From positions 1,922,001 to 1,986,000 of the forward strand of contig NZ_CP182343.1 in assembly GCF_048571125.1 (NCBI RefSeq): 64,000 nucleotides of DNA, read 5' to 3'. Below are positions 32,330 through 41,445 of the stretch, in pieces; positions within the stretch are counted from its first letter, which is position 1, and every line of letters starts with the position of its first letter. A program made the position numbers and the translations under genes. This DNA is from Arcobacter siniprincipis. GTDB taxonomy: Bacteria; Campylobacterota; Campylobacteria; Campylobacterales; Arcobacteraceae. The notes below the pieces were generated by a model. That model was not told where the DNA came from and did no database searches. It worked only from the letters and a program-made list of their open reading frames with translations.

Positions 32330-32794
32330 ATGTTTGGAATGGGATTTATGGAAATTATGCTAATCGCGATTATTGCGATTATTGCACTAGGCCCTGAGAA
32401 GTTACCTGATGCTATGGTATCAGTTGCACGATTTTTTAAGAAGTTTAAAAGTGGTCTTGAAGATGCAAAATCTACTCTAGACAATGAATTAAATATATCA
32501 GATATGAAAGAAGAAGCTAACAAATTTAGAAATCAAATAGAAGATGCGAAATCATCAGTTACAAAGTTTGATGATTTTGATTTAGGTGTGAAAGATATTT
32601 TAAAAGATGATAAAAATGATAAAGATAATAAAAAATCTAAAAAAGTATCATTTAAAGATGAAAAAGTAGAAGATGAAATAGAAGAAATAAAAAAAGTTGA
32701 AGAAGAAGATAAAGAAACTACTTCTGAGATAAAACCAAGTGATAAATTTAAAATTAAAAAAGAAATAAAAGAAAAAGAAGGGGATAAAGCCTAA
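32330..32794 (+). CDS. tatB: Sec-independent translocase subunit TatB
   Basis: Part of the twin-arginine protein export receptor. A short N-terminal membrane helix (residues 4-20), the conserved GPEKLPDAM hinge and an amphipathic helix (VARFFKKFKSGLEDAKS) are followed by a long charged tail. Length 154 and the FGMGFMEIMLIAIIAI opening distinguish it from TatA. It overlaps tatC by one base (TAATG). Tat substrates in the neighbourhood are not evident. TatA is not in the window. Confidence 0.9.
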   Translation: MFGMGFMEIMLIAIIAIIALGPEKLPDAMVSVARFFKKFKSGLEDAKSTLDNELNISDMKEEANKFRNQIEDAKSSVTKFDDFDLGVKDILKDDKNDKDNKKSKKVSFKDEKVEDEIEEIKKVEEEDKETTSEIKPSDKFKIKKEIKEKEGDKA

Positions 32795-33525
32795 TGTTTG
32801 AAGACTTAAAACCCCATATTGCTGATCTTAGAAAAAGATTAATAATTTCAGTATTAACTTTAGTTGTTGCATTTTTTGCTTGTTTTACATTTTATGAACC
32901 AATTTTAAATTGGATGATGGTTCCAATAGAAGCTGTTCTTCCTGCAAAATCACAAATGGTTGCAGTAGAGATTCAAGAAACATTTTTTACAGCTTTAAAA
33001 GTCGCTTTTTTTAGTGGTTTTATTTTATCTTTACCTGTAATATTTTGGCAATTATGGCTATTTTTAGCCCCTGGACTTTATGATCATGAAAAAAAGCTTG
33101 TTATACCTTTTGTATTTTTTGCTACACTAATGTTTTTATCAGGTTCTGCTTTTGCTTATTATGTAGTTGTTCCTTTTGGATTTGAATTTTTAATTAACTT
33201 TGGTTCAGCAGTTGTTACAGTATTACCTAGTATTGGTAAATATGTAGGCTTCTTTACAAAACTTTTATTTGGTTTTGGAATTGCATTTGAACTTCCTGTT
33301 ATTACTTTTTTCCTAGCAAAAATTGGACTTGTTGATGACAAGATGTTAAAAGATTTTTTCAAATATGCCATTGTAATAATTTTTATTGTTTCTGCACTTT
33401 TAACTCCACCTGATGTTTTAACTCAATTTTTAATGGCCGGACCACTTATTTTACTTTATGGCGCATCAATTTACATTGCCAAAGTATTTAATCCTGCGGA
33501 TACTTCTTTAGATGATGAAGAGTAA
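32794..33525 (+). CDS. tatC: Sec-independent translocase subunit TatC
   Basis: Six-helix membrane protein that recognises twin-arginine signal peptides. Characteristic lines are EDLKPHIADLRKRLIISV at the N-terminus, EIQETFFTALKVAFFSGFILSLP-type segment with the conserved Glu, FLAPGLYDHEKKLVIPF, and SALLTPPDVLTQFLMAGPLILLYG. Length 243. It is coupled to tatB upstream and overlaps queA by 14 bases downstream. Confidence 0.93.
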   Translation: MFEDLKPHIADLRKRLIISVLTLVVAFFACFTFYEPILNWMMVPIEAVLPAKSQMVAVEIQETFFTALKVAFFSGFILSLPVIFWQLWLFLAPGLYDHEKKLVIPFVFFATLMFLSGSAFAYYVVVPFGFEFLINFGSAVVTVLPSIGKYVGFFTKLLFGFGIAFELPVITFFLAKIGLVDDKMLKDFFKYAIVIIFIVSALLTPPDVLTQFLMAGPLILLYGASIYIAKVFNPADTSLDDEE

Positions 33526-34549
33526 TTTAGACCCATTAAAAACATCTAGCTATGATTATTTTTTACCAAAAGAACTCATAGCTAGCAAACCTTTATACCC
33601 TGCTGATAGTGCTCGTCTTTTGGTTTATGATAGAAATAGGGATACAATAACTCATACTACATATAAACACTTACTTGATTTTTTGCCTAAAAATTTAAAT
33701 ATCTTTTTAAATGATACTAAAGTAATAAAAGCAAGAATTTACGGCAAAAAAGACAGTGGGGGGAAAACAGAATTACTATTTAATAAACCACTATTTATGA
33801 ATAGATATCAAGTTATGATAAAAGGTAAAGTTCAAAAAGGAACAAAACTATTTTTTAATGAAAACTTAAGTGCTGAAGTTCTTGAATTAAATAATGAAGA
33901 TGGTACAAGAACAGTTAAATTTTTCAAAGATACTAAAGAATTAGACTTTTTATCTTTAATTGAAATATTAAATGAAATAGGTCATTTACCTCTTCCTCAC
34001 TATATGAATAGAGAAGATGAAAAAGAAGATGAAAAAGATTATCAAACTTTATTTGCAAAAAATTATGGTGCAGTTGCAGCACCAACAGCATCATTACACT
34101 TCACAGATGAACTTTTAGAAAATCTTAATAATAATCATAATATCAACTATCTAACACTACATGTAGGAGCTGGTACATTTAAACCAGTTGATGCAGAAAA
34201 TATTTTAGAGCATCCAATGCATAGTGAATATTTTGAAATTTCAAGAGAAAGTTTAGAATCTTTAAAAGAAAAAAACAAAACCCTTGCAGTTGGAACAACA
34301 GTTACCAGAACGATAGAATACTATGCCAGAACGAACAAAATCCAAGGTGAATGTGATTTGTTTTTAAATCCAGCAAATAAACCAATAAAAGTAGACCATC
34401 TACTTACAAACTTTCATTTACCAAAATCAACTCTTATTATGTTAATAGCCTCTTTTGTAGGTTTAGAAAAAACTTTAGAGATATATGAAACTGCTGTAAA
34501 AGAAAAATATAGATTTTTTTCATACGGTGATGGAATGTTAATAATATAA
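33512..34549 (+). CDS. queA: S-adenosylmethionine:tRNA ribosyltransferase-isomerase QueA
   Basis: Transfers the ribosyl part of S-adenosylmethionine to preQ1-tRNA to make epoxyqueuosine. Typical segments: SYDYFLPKELIASKPLYPADSARLLV, FLNDTKVIKARIYGKK, GHLPLPHYMNR, YQTLFAKNYGAVAAPTASLHFT, LTLHVGAGTFKPV, HSEYFEIS and NFHLPKSTLIMLIASFVG. Length 345. The start overlaps tatC, a conserved Campylobacterota-style arrangement. Confidence 0.94.
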   Translation: MMKSNLDPLKTSSYDYFLPKELIASKPLYPADSARLLVYDRNRDTITHTTYKHLLDFLPKNLNIFLNDTKVIKARIYGKKDSGGKTELLFNKPLFMNRYQVMIKGKVQKGTKLFFNENLSAEVLELNNEDGTRTVKFFKDTKELDFLSLIEILNEIGHLPLPHYMNREDEKEDEKDYQTLFAKNYGAVAAPTASLHFTDELLENLNNNHNINYLTLHVGAGTFKPVDAENILEHPMHSEYFEISRESLESLKEKNKTLAVGTTVTRTIEYYARTNKIQGECDLFLNPANKPIKVDHLLTNFHLPKSTLIMLIASFVGLEKTLEIYETAVKEKYRFFSYGDGMLII

Positions 34550-34565
34550 AAGAAAAGGAAATTTT

Positions 34566-35324
34566 ATGCCAAAATACGTACTATTTGATACAGAAACAAC
34601 AGGAAACCAAGAAGAAGATAGAATCATACAACTAGGAGCTATGATTGTAGATGCAAAAGCTCCTATAGAAGTTTATGATGAATTATGTTTTTCTGATGTT
34701 GAAATAAAACTTGAAGCTATGGAAGTACACAATATAACACCTGATATGATTATAGGAAAACCAGAAGCTACTCAAACAAAATTTTATCAAAAACTTCAAG
34801 AGTACAATAATCCATCAAACTATTTAATTGCACATAATATAAATTTTGATTTAGGAATGATAAAAAAAGAAGGGTTTGAATCAAAATATCAAATATTAGA
34901 TACATTAAGATGTGCACAACACCTCTTTCCAGAACTTCCATACCACAGACTTCAATACTTAAGGTATGCCCTTGATATTTATATGGATGAAGAGGAAGAA
35001 GCAGCAAAACATAATATAACTATAAAAGCCCATGATGCTATTGGTGATGTTTTGGTTATGAAGCTATTTTTATCACAACTTGTTGCAAAATGTAGAACTG
35101 TTTATCCAGATTTTAATCCTATGGAGAAATTAGTTGAACTTACAAAAACTCCTGTATTTATACAAACATTTAAATTTGGAAAATATAAAGGAAAAGAGAC
35201 AACTCAAGTTGCAAAAGAAGATCCAAGTTATATTATGTGGATGATGAAAAATATGGACATGGATGAAAATTTAAAATACACTTTAGAAAAACTAACATCT
35301 ACGGCAACAAATGATTACTACTAA
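34566..35324 (+). CDS. 3'-5' exonuclease, DnaQ/ExoX type
   Basis: DEDDh exonuclease. Motif I is LFDTETTGNQEEDRI with Asp and Glu, motif II is AHNINFDLGMI, and motif III is HDAIGDVLVMKLFL with His and Asp. The C-terminal FGKYKGKETTQVAKEDPSYIMWM matches the DUF-like tail of exodeoxyribonuclease X proteins. Length 252. It overlaps the following response regulator by 14 bases. Replication proofreading versus repair cannot be decided; the ExoX-like tail suggests repair. Confidence 0.82.
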   Translation: MPKYVLFDTETTGNQEEDRIIQLGAMIVDAKAPIEVYDELCFSDVEIKLEAMEVHNITPDMIIGKPEATQTKFYQKLQEYNNPSNYLIAHNINFDLGMIKKEGFESKYQILDTLRCAQHLFPELPYHRLQYLRYALDIYMDEEEEAAKHNITIKAHDAIGDVLVMKLFLSQLVAKCRTVYPDFNPMEKLVELTKTPVFIQTFKFGKYKGKETTQVAKEDPSYIMWMMKNMDMDENLKYTLEKLTSTATNDYY

Positions 35325-35991
35325 AAATGATAAAGTCAAAATTCTTTATGTAGAAGATGATGATATAACAAGAGAAAATGCAATAGAGTATTTAGAAAAC
35401 TACTTTGTAAATATTTATGAAGCAAAAGATGGTTTAGATGCTTTAAAAAAATTTGAGCAAATAAACCCAGATATAATTATTACAGATATTCAAATGCCTA
35501 AAATAGATGGTTTGGCATTTGTTAAAAATATAAGAGCAAAAAACAAAGAAGTTCAAATCATAGTTATAACAGCATATAACCACAAAGAATATCTTTTAAA
35601 AGCAATTGAACTTCAACTAGTAAAATATCTAATGAAACCAATAAAAGAAAATGAATTTAAAGATGCTCTTGAAGTTTGTATCGATAATCTAAAAAATAGT
35701 AAAACAAATATAATAAAATTAAATGAAGTTGCTATTTTTGACAAATATAATCATTCTCTTGTTGTAAATGATGAATTAATAAAGTTAAGAATAAAAGAGA
35801 TTGATTTATTAACTCTACTTTTAAACAATAAAGATAGATATGTCACATACGAAGAAATAGAAAATTATGTTTGGAAAGATTTTCCTATGACCAAAGATGC
35901 TTTAAAAACTTTAGTTAAATATCTCAAACAAAAAATCTCAAAAAATATAATCTCTAATCATAATGGAGTTGGATATAAAATAAATGTATGA
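35311..35991 (+). CDS. Response regulator with winged-helix output domain
   Basis: Receiver domain with acidic EDDD (residues 15-18), phospho-acceptor Asp59 in IITDIQMPKIDGL, Thr86-region VITAYN and Lys before Pro in LMKPIKENEF. The C-terminal domain carries an OmpR-like winged helix ending in LKTLVKYLKQKIS and HNGVGYKINV. It overlaps its kinase gene by 8 bases. Target genes are not visible; the convergent ccoG and the NSS transporter are only neighbours. Confidence 0.87.
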   Translation: MITTKNDKVKILYVEDDDITRENAIEYLENYFVNIYEAKDGLDALKKFEQINPDIIITDIQMPKIDGLAFVKNIRAKNKEVQIIVITAYNHKEYLLKAIELQLVKYLMKPIKENEFKDALEVCIDNLKNSKTNIIKLNEVAIFDKYNHSLVVNDELIKLRIKEIDLLTLLLNNKDRYVTYEEIENYVWKDFPMTKDALKTLVKYLKQKISKNIISNHNGVGYKINV

Positions 35992-37300
35992 TTTAACTAC
36001 TGTTTTATCCTATGGAATAACTTTTGGGATTCTAATGATGACAATAGTATATACATTTATTAGATACATTTATTCAAAAGAACTTTTTTATTTAAGTTAC
36101 TGCTTTATGCAAGTTTTTTCATTATCATATATAATTTTATATAGTAAGTTCTTTTTTTATGAGCTTTTTTTTCAAGACTTTTCCCTTTTTTTTGCGACTC
36201 TTTCAGCCTTAGTATTTGCAGTAAGATTTTATGAAGGTAAATTTATTCCTAAAATTACAAATAATAAAGAACTAATATTAAATACCTTATTACTTATTTT
36301 TATAATCTTGACTGCATTTTATCATTATTTATTATTTGAATACTTACCATACACAATTATTTATGCGATACTTTTTGTATCAATAGTATTTAATTTAAAC
36401 CAAGGGTTTAAAGCTACAGCAATCTATGTTATAGGATGGTCTGTAATTTGTCTTATTTTATATATTTTAAATTTTAAAACTTATTTTAAAATGCATACTC
36501 ATTTGGATTTAGTATTACTAGCTTTTGCAATGGAAGCTATTTTATTTACAATTTCTGTTGCATATAAATATAATCTATTAAAAAAAGAGAATGTAGAAAT
36601 AGAATCAATGCTTTTACAGCAGTCAAAACTTGCTCAAAGTGGTGAAATGATTGCAAATATAACACATCAATTTAGACAACCTTTAAATAATCTTTCATAT
36701 ATTTTAATAAATTTAAAAAACAAATATAAGAATAATAATTTAGAAAAAGACTACTTTGAAAGAAAAACTTCCCAAGCAAATGAACAAATAGAATATTTAT
36801 CTAATACAATTGAAAATTTCAAAAATTTTTACACTGAATCAAAAGAAAAAGAAGATTTTGAGATAAGAGAAGTTATTCAAAACTCTCTTTCAATTTTAAA
36901 TAGTGATATAAAAAAGATAGAAGTAAATATTGATTTAATTTTTAATACAAATGAACATGTAAAAATATTTGGAATAAAAAATGAATTAGCCCAAGTTTTA
37001 ATTGCAATAATTTCTAATGCACTTCATGCAGTAAAAACCATTGAAAATAGAAAAATAACAATTGAAATAAACTCAAATACTGCAGATGTGATGTTAACAA
37101 TTAAGGATAATGGAGAAGGAATAAAATCTAAATTATTAGATAAAATTTTTGAACCATATTTTACTACAAAAAGTACTGGGACAGGACTTGGTTTATATTT
37201 ATCAAAAATGATTATTGAAAAAAGTTTTAAAGGAAAACTTAATGTAAAAAGTAACCCAAAAGGAACTACTTTTTACATAAATATTGAGAAATCAGTTTAA
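35984..37300 (+). CDS. Sensor histidine kinase with multi-helix membrane domain
   Basis: The first 200 residues form about six or seven membrane helices (7TMR-like sensor without a large extracytoplasmic domain). His228 in ANITHQFRQPLNNL is the phosphorylation site. The catalytic domain has ISNALHAV (N box), DNGEGI (G1) and GTGLGLYLSKMI (G2). Length 438. It is paired with the preceding regulator. The signal is unknown; a membrane-embedded sensor suggests a lipid-soluble or redox/respiratory cue, which is inference. Confidence 0.87.
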   Translation: MYDLTTVLSYGITFGILMMTIVYTFIRYIYSKELFYLSYCFMQVFSLSYIILYSKFFFYELFFQDFSLFFATLSALVFAVRFYEGKFIPKITNNKELILNTLLLIFIILTAFYHYLLFEYLPYTIIYAILFVSIVFNLNQGFKATAIYVIGWSVICLILYILNFKTYFKMHTHLDLVLLAFAMEAILFTISVAYKYNLLKKENVEIESMLLQQSKLAQSGEMIANITHQFRQPLNNLSYILINLKNKYKNNNLEKDYFERKTSQANEQIEYLSNTIENFKNFYTESKEKEDFEIREVIQNSLSILNSDIKKIEVNIDLIFNTNEHVKIFGIKNELAQVLIAIISNALHAVKTIENRKITIEINSNTADVMLTIKDNGEGIKSKLLDKIFEPYFTTKSTGTGLGLYLSKMIIEKSFKGKLNVKSNPKGTTFYINIEKSV

Positions 37301-37301
37301 A

Positions 37302-38606
37302 CTATTTAGGAGAGAAAAATAGTATTTTTTTCTCCATTTTTACTTCTTTATTCTCTTTTGCATAAAATAATAAATTTATTTTTGAAGTATTAGTTTTATT
37401 TTTACTAACTAAAATCAACACAGTCTTTCTTGTTTGTTTTGGATTTAAAGTTATTGGATTATATCTTTTAATACTAATATTTTTATCTAAAACTTCAATA
37501 TCAAAAGTATATCTTTTATCAGCACTATTATAAATAGTTAATAAATAATTATTTACAACTTTTCCATTTTCATCAATTTTATATAACTCTGTGTTTTTAT
37601 TTATATTTACTAAAAATGGCTCTTTTTCAGACATAAAATAAGCAGTAAATAGTATACAAACAACTAAAGATAACATATAGACAAGATTTCTAGGATTTAG
37701 GAATTTTTCAAGTTTTTCTAATAAAACACTATTAGTACTTCCCCAATAAATAAGAGATTTTTTACCAAGTTTTCCCATTACACTGCTACAAGCATCAGAA
37801 CACTCTAAACAGTTTATACACTCAACTTGTAACCCTTTTCTAATATCAATATGTGTAGGACAAACTTTTACACAAGCTTCACAAGTAGTACATTCTTCAT
37901 TTCCTGACCATTGTTTTACATTGAAAATAGATTTTTCATTGTTAGGATAAATTTTTCCACCTCTATTGTGGTTGTAAACAACTTGTTTTGTATTATTATC
38001 ATATAAAACAGACTGAATTCTAGAATATGGACATACATAAGTACAGAAGTGTTCTTTCATAAAAACAATATCATATACTAAAAATACAACAATAGTAAGA
38101 ATAAACATCACTAAGAAAAAATGATCTTGTGGTGATTTCATGTATTCAATAAAATCTTCAGGTGGTACAAAATAAAGCATAAAATTTATTGCGATAACAA
38201 AAGATAAAATTATCCATAAAAGCAATCCAATATATTTTTTTATTTTTGTAGAAGTTTTATTATAGTTTATATCTTTTTGTTTATTTTTAATTCTTCGCAA
38301 TTTTAATAAAAAAGTTTCTATCAAATCTCTATAGATAACTCTAAAAATAGTTTGAGGACATCCCCAACCACACCAAACCCTACCAAACATAGATGTCATT
38401 GCAAATATTCCAATGAACAAAAACATCAATAAAAATGGCATAATAAAAAACTCATTCATATTATATACATTTCCAAGGAAATGAAAATCATATGTAACAA
38501 ATGACAACAATAACAAATGATTACCATCTATTGTTATAAAAGGTGTCCCCATTATAAAAATAGTTAAAATCGCATATGTAATATATCTTTTTTTCGAATA
38601 ACTCAT
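37302..38606 (-). CDS. ccoG: Cytochrome oxidase accessory protein CcoG (RdxA/FixG family)
   Basis: Membrane iron-sulfur protein needed for assembly of cbb3-type oxidase, with cupric reductase activity reported for CcoG. Several membrane helices carry RVWCGWGCPQTIFR and HFCTYVCPYSRIQ. A dicluster ferredoxin domain has CTTCEACVKVCP and CINCLECSDACSSV. A C-terminal periplasmic Ig-like domain (from about residue 345) completes the 434 residues. GGAG precedes the ATG. The cbb3 oxidase genes are not in this window. Confidence 0.9.
   Translation of the reverse strand: MSYSKKRYITYAILTIFIMGTPFITIDGNHLLLLSFVTYDFHFLGNVYNMNEFFIMPFLLMFLFIGIFAMTSMFGRVWCGWGCPQTIFRVIYRDLIETFLLKLRRIKNKQKDINYNKTSTKIKKYIGLLLWIILSFVIAINFMLYFVPPEDFIEYMKSPQDHFFLVMFILTIVVFLVYDIVFMKEHFCTYVCPYSRIQSVLYDNNTKQVVYNHNRGGKIYPNNEKSIFNVKQWSGNEECTTCEACVKVCPTHIDIRKGLQVECINCLECSDACSSVMGKLGKKSLIYWGSTNSVLLEKLEKFLNPRNLVYMLSLVVCILFTAYFMSEKEPFLVNINKNTELYKIDENGKVVNNYLLTIYNSADKRYTFDIEVLDKNISIKRYNPITLNPKQTRKTVLILVSKNKTNTSKINLLFYAKENKEVKMEKKILFFSPK
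37309..37335. terminator. Convergent terminator between the histidine kinase and ccoG
   Basis: A 13-base inverted repeat with one G-T pair (37309-37321 with 37323-37335) starting about 8 bases after the kinase stop. The + strand arm ends with a T-rich run before TCTCC, so termination efficiency is uncertain, but the position between convergent genes supports the role. Confidence 0.45.
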
Positions 38607-38805
38607 ATTTTCTCCTTTTTATAAAGCTAATTGTAAAAATATTAAGTGGTATATTTGTGGTATATAAATTGAATATTTAAAAATATTAATAATTTATAAT
38701 TAATTACTTTTATTTATAAAAAATAAAGCTTAAGAAACTAACTTATAAGAAAGTTATAGCTAGAATTAACCCTTATTAAATAGAAAAATCACTAAAGGAA
38801 TATGT

Positions 38806-40140
38806 TTGAATAAATTTACAAGAATTGGGTTTATTTTAGCAGCAGCTGGTTCAGCTGTTGGATTAGGTAATATTTGGAAGTTTCCATATATCACAGGAGA
38901 ATATGGAGGTGGAGCATTTGTTATTGTTTACCTCTTAGCAATACTTTTTATAGGATTAACAATATTTATTGCAGAAACGGTTATTGGGCAACATGGAGAA
39001 GCTAATGTTTCTACATCATTTGTGAAAATGTCAAAATCTAAAAATGAAAATTGGAAGTTTGCAGCATTTATGATATTTGCTGGACTTGTGATTCTTTCTT
39101 TTTATTCTGTAGTATTAGGTTGGATTTTAAACTATATTGTTACATCTTTTCAAACACTTCCTTCTACTTCTGAAGTTGCAGGAAAAACTTTTGATAACCT
39201 TATTTCAAATGAAATTTCTTCTGAAATCTTTTATCATACAGTTATAGCATTAGCAGTTATTTTTATTGTGTTAAAAGGCGTAAAAGATGGAATAGAAAAA
39301 ATAAATCTTATTTTAATGCCACTATTAGGTTTAATATTAATTGGGCTTTTAATTTATGCCTTGACTTTAGATAGTTTTTCACAAGCTCTTAGTTTTATGT
39401 TTATTGCTGACTGGAGTAAAATAAATAGTGATGCCCTATTAGCTGCACTAGGACAAGCATTTTTTACTCTATCAGTAGGAATTGGTACTATTATTACATA
39501 TTCAGCCTCTTTAGACAAAAATGCAAACTTTTTTAAATCATCTGTTTTAGTTGCTTTAGTTGATACAGTTATTGCAATAATTGCTGGGTTGATTATCTTT
39601 TCTTTTCTTTTTGATGCGGGAGCAAAAAGTGCAGCAGGACCAGGACTTGTATTTATTTCTCTTCCTGTTATTTTTTCTCAATGGGGAGTTTTGGGACATA
39701 TTATTGCTATCTCGTTTTTCTCTGCCCTTGTTTTCGCCGGAATTACATCTGCTGTTTCTATGATAGAGCCGGCATTGATGTTTTTTATTGAAAGATATAA
39801 AATGACTAGATTAAAGGCAACAATAATTTGTGGATCTACTTTTTACATCCTTGGAATCATTGCCCTACTTTCTATGTCTTCTGTATATGGTACATCATTA
39901 ACATTTTTTGGGAAAAATGCCTTTGATTGGATGGATTTCTTAACATCATCTATATCAATGCCAATTGCAGGAATAGTAACTTGTATCTTTTTGGGTTATT
40001 ATGTAGACAAACAACTACTTCAAGACAAATTTACAAAATTTGTATCTTTAACAGTATTTAATATTTGGTATGCTTTGATTAAATATATTGTTCCAATTGC
40101 TATTGCAATTTTATTATTAAATAAATTAGGTCTTATCTAA
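38806..40140 (+). CDS. Sodium-dependent transporter, NSS (SNF) family
   Basis: Inner-membrane Na+/amino acid symporter of the LeuT type. The opening NKFTRIGFILAAAGSAVGLGNIWKFPYITGEYGG is the signature of prokaryotic NSS members (unwound helix 1 and sodium site). Eleven or so membrane helices fit the 444 residues. The start is TTG at 38806: AAAGGAA is well placed for it and the protein begins at the expected residue, while an ATG at 38802 is out of frame and stops after three codons. It ends in a strong terminator. Substrate unknown. Confidence 0.9.
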   Translation: MNKFTRIGFILAAAGSAVGLGNIWKFPYITGEYGGGAFVIVYLLAILFIGLTIFIAETVIGQHGEANVSTSFVKMSKSKNENWKFAAFMIFAGLVILSFYSVVLGWILNYIVTSFQTLPSTSEVAGKTFDNLISNEISSEIFYHTVIALAVIFIVLKGVKDGIEKINLILMPLLGLILIGLLIYALTLDSFSQALSFMFIADWSKINSDALLAALGQAFFTLSVGIGTIITYSASLDKNANFFKSSVLVALVDTVIAIIAGLIIFSFLFDAGAKSAAGPGLVFISLPVIFSQWGVLGHIIAISFFSALVFAGITSAVSMIEPALMFFIERYKMTRLKATIICGSTFYILGIIALLSMSSVYGTSLTFFGKNAFDWMDFLTSSISMPIAGIVTCIFLGYYVDKQLLQDKFTKFVSLTVFNIWYALIKYIVPIAIAILLLNKLGLI

Positions 40141-40142
40141 GT

Positions 40143-40168
40143 TTTATAGGAGATTATTCTCCTATAAA
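40143..40168. terminator. Terminator between the NSS transporter and comEC
   Basis: A perfect 11-bp stem (40143-40153 with 40158-40168) with a TTAT loop, beginning 3 bases after the transporter stop and running into the end of the convergent comEC gene. The tails are A/T-rich rather than pure T-runs. Confidence 0.6.
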
Positions 40169-41397
40169 TATAAGTATAAATTAAAAGCTACAACTAAAAT
40201 ATTTAAAACTACAAAAGCCTCTTTTCTTATAACAGCAAATAAAGAAACTACAATATAAGTTATAAAAAACCAAAGAGGAGTAATCACTTCAAAAATATAA
40301 AACTTCATATTTATTGCAATGACTAAAAAGGAGTCTAACAAACTTCCATATCCAATTAAGTGTAAAAATAACTCTAAGGGATAGAAAATAGTAAAAAGTA
40401 TTGTAATAAAGGGAGAAAGCAATTGGACCCAAGAAGTTACTCCAAAAAAGTAATGAACTATGGGATTAAAGCTTGCAAAAATCCAAATATTAAAAAATAG
40501 AAATAGAAATACTTTATTAAGGTTTTGAAAATATTTTATAAATAAAAATATATAAAATACTCCAATAACAGAAAACCACAAAGACAATGAAAACAAAAAT
40601 TTTGGGAAAAGTACAAGTATAAATAATAATGTAAGTAAAAGTGTCTCAAAGGAGATTAACCTTATGTTTGACCTTAATAAAAATATCCCAAAAACCATCA
40701 TAATAAAAGCTCTTAAAAGTGAAGGTACTAAATTTGTAAAAATCAAATATACAAATAATAAAGATAAAACAATACATAAAATATCAAACCTTCTATTTCT
40801 ATATGGAAAATATCTATTATGAAAAAAGTTGTATGGATAATAAAATATAAAATAAAGAATAAACGATAATACACCTAAGTGAAATCCAGAAATTGCTATT
40901 AAATGAGAGATGGAATATACAGCAAAAATATCTCTTAAATCAGTGTTTGTAGGAAGGGCTAAAAATATAGCTTCATATATCTCACTAATATTCTTATTTA
41001 CATGTTGGGATTGTATTTTTTCTTTTAAATCTTTTTTTATACTATTCTTTTGATATTTAAAAATATTGAAACTCTTTACATAAAAGCCTTTTAAATACTG
41101 TAGAAAAGATACTTTTCCACTAAGTATAGACATATCTACATAATCAAGTCTTTTTAAATCTAAGCCCTTAGGAGTAGATGTAAAAAAAGAGAACTTAGTA
41201 CCTTCTAATTTATAGATATCAAAATCATCTTTTTCATACTTATTTATAACTTGCGCTTGTAGTTTATATATAGGATTATCAATAAAATCTTTATAATTGT
41301 TGTATTGAAAGAATAGTGTAACAAAAGAAATAAGTATCAAAAAGAGAGAAAAGTAAAATAACTCTTTTTTGTCATTTATCAAATTTAATTTTTGCAT
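40162..41397 (-). CDS. comEC: ComEC/Rec2-family DNA uptake channel, short form
   Basis: Inner-membrane channel thought to carry single-stranded DNA during natural transformation. The competence domain is recognisable by HLIAISGFHLGVLSF and NLVPSLLRAFIMM. It has about 10 membrane helices over 411 residues and an N-terminal OB-like stretch (residues about 40-110), but no C-terminal metallo-beta-lactamase domain, as usual for Campylobacterota. No ribosome site precedes ATG at 41397; instead a strong hairpin ends 5 bases upstream. Confidence 0.82.
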   Translation of the reverse strand: MQKLNLINDKKELFYFSLFLILISFVTLFFQYNNYKDFIDNPIYKLQAQVINKYEKDDFDIYKLEGTKFSFFTSTPKGLDLKRLDYVDMSILSGKVSFLQYLKGFYVKSFNIFKYQKNSIKKDLKEKIQSQHVNKNISEIYEAIFLALPTNTDLRDIFAVYSISHLIAISGFHLGVLSFILYFIFYYPYNFFHNRYFPYRNRRFDILCIVLSLLFVYLIFTNLVPSLLRAFIMMVFGIFLLRSNIRLISFETLLLTLLFILVLFPKFLFSLSLWFSVIGVFYIFLFIKYFQNLNKVFLFLFFNIWIFASFNPIVHYFFGVTSWVQLLSPFITILFTIFYPLELFLHLIGYGSLLDSFLVIAINMKFYIFEVITPLWFFITYIVVSLFAVIRKEAFVVLNILVVAFNLYLYL

Positions 41398-41402
41398 TAA
41401 TT

Positions 41403-41439
41403 ATTCTACTAAATAATGATTTAATTTATTTAGTAGAAT
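41403..41439 (-). terminator. Hairpin between ovoA and the comEC start codon
   Basis: A perfect 14-bp stem (41403-41416 with 41426-41439) and 9-base loop. It lies 7 bases after the ovoA stop and ends 5 bases before the comEC ATG. There is no U-tract, so it may act as a terminator only weakly, or instead hold the comEC start region. Confidence 0.5.
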
Positions 41440-41445
41440 ATGGTT

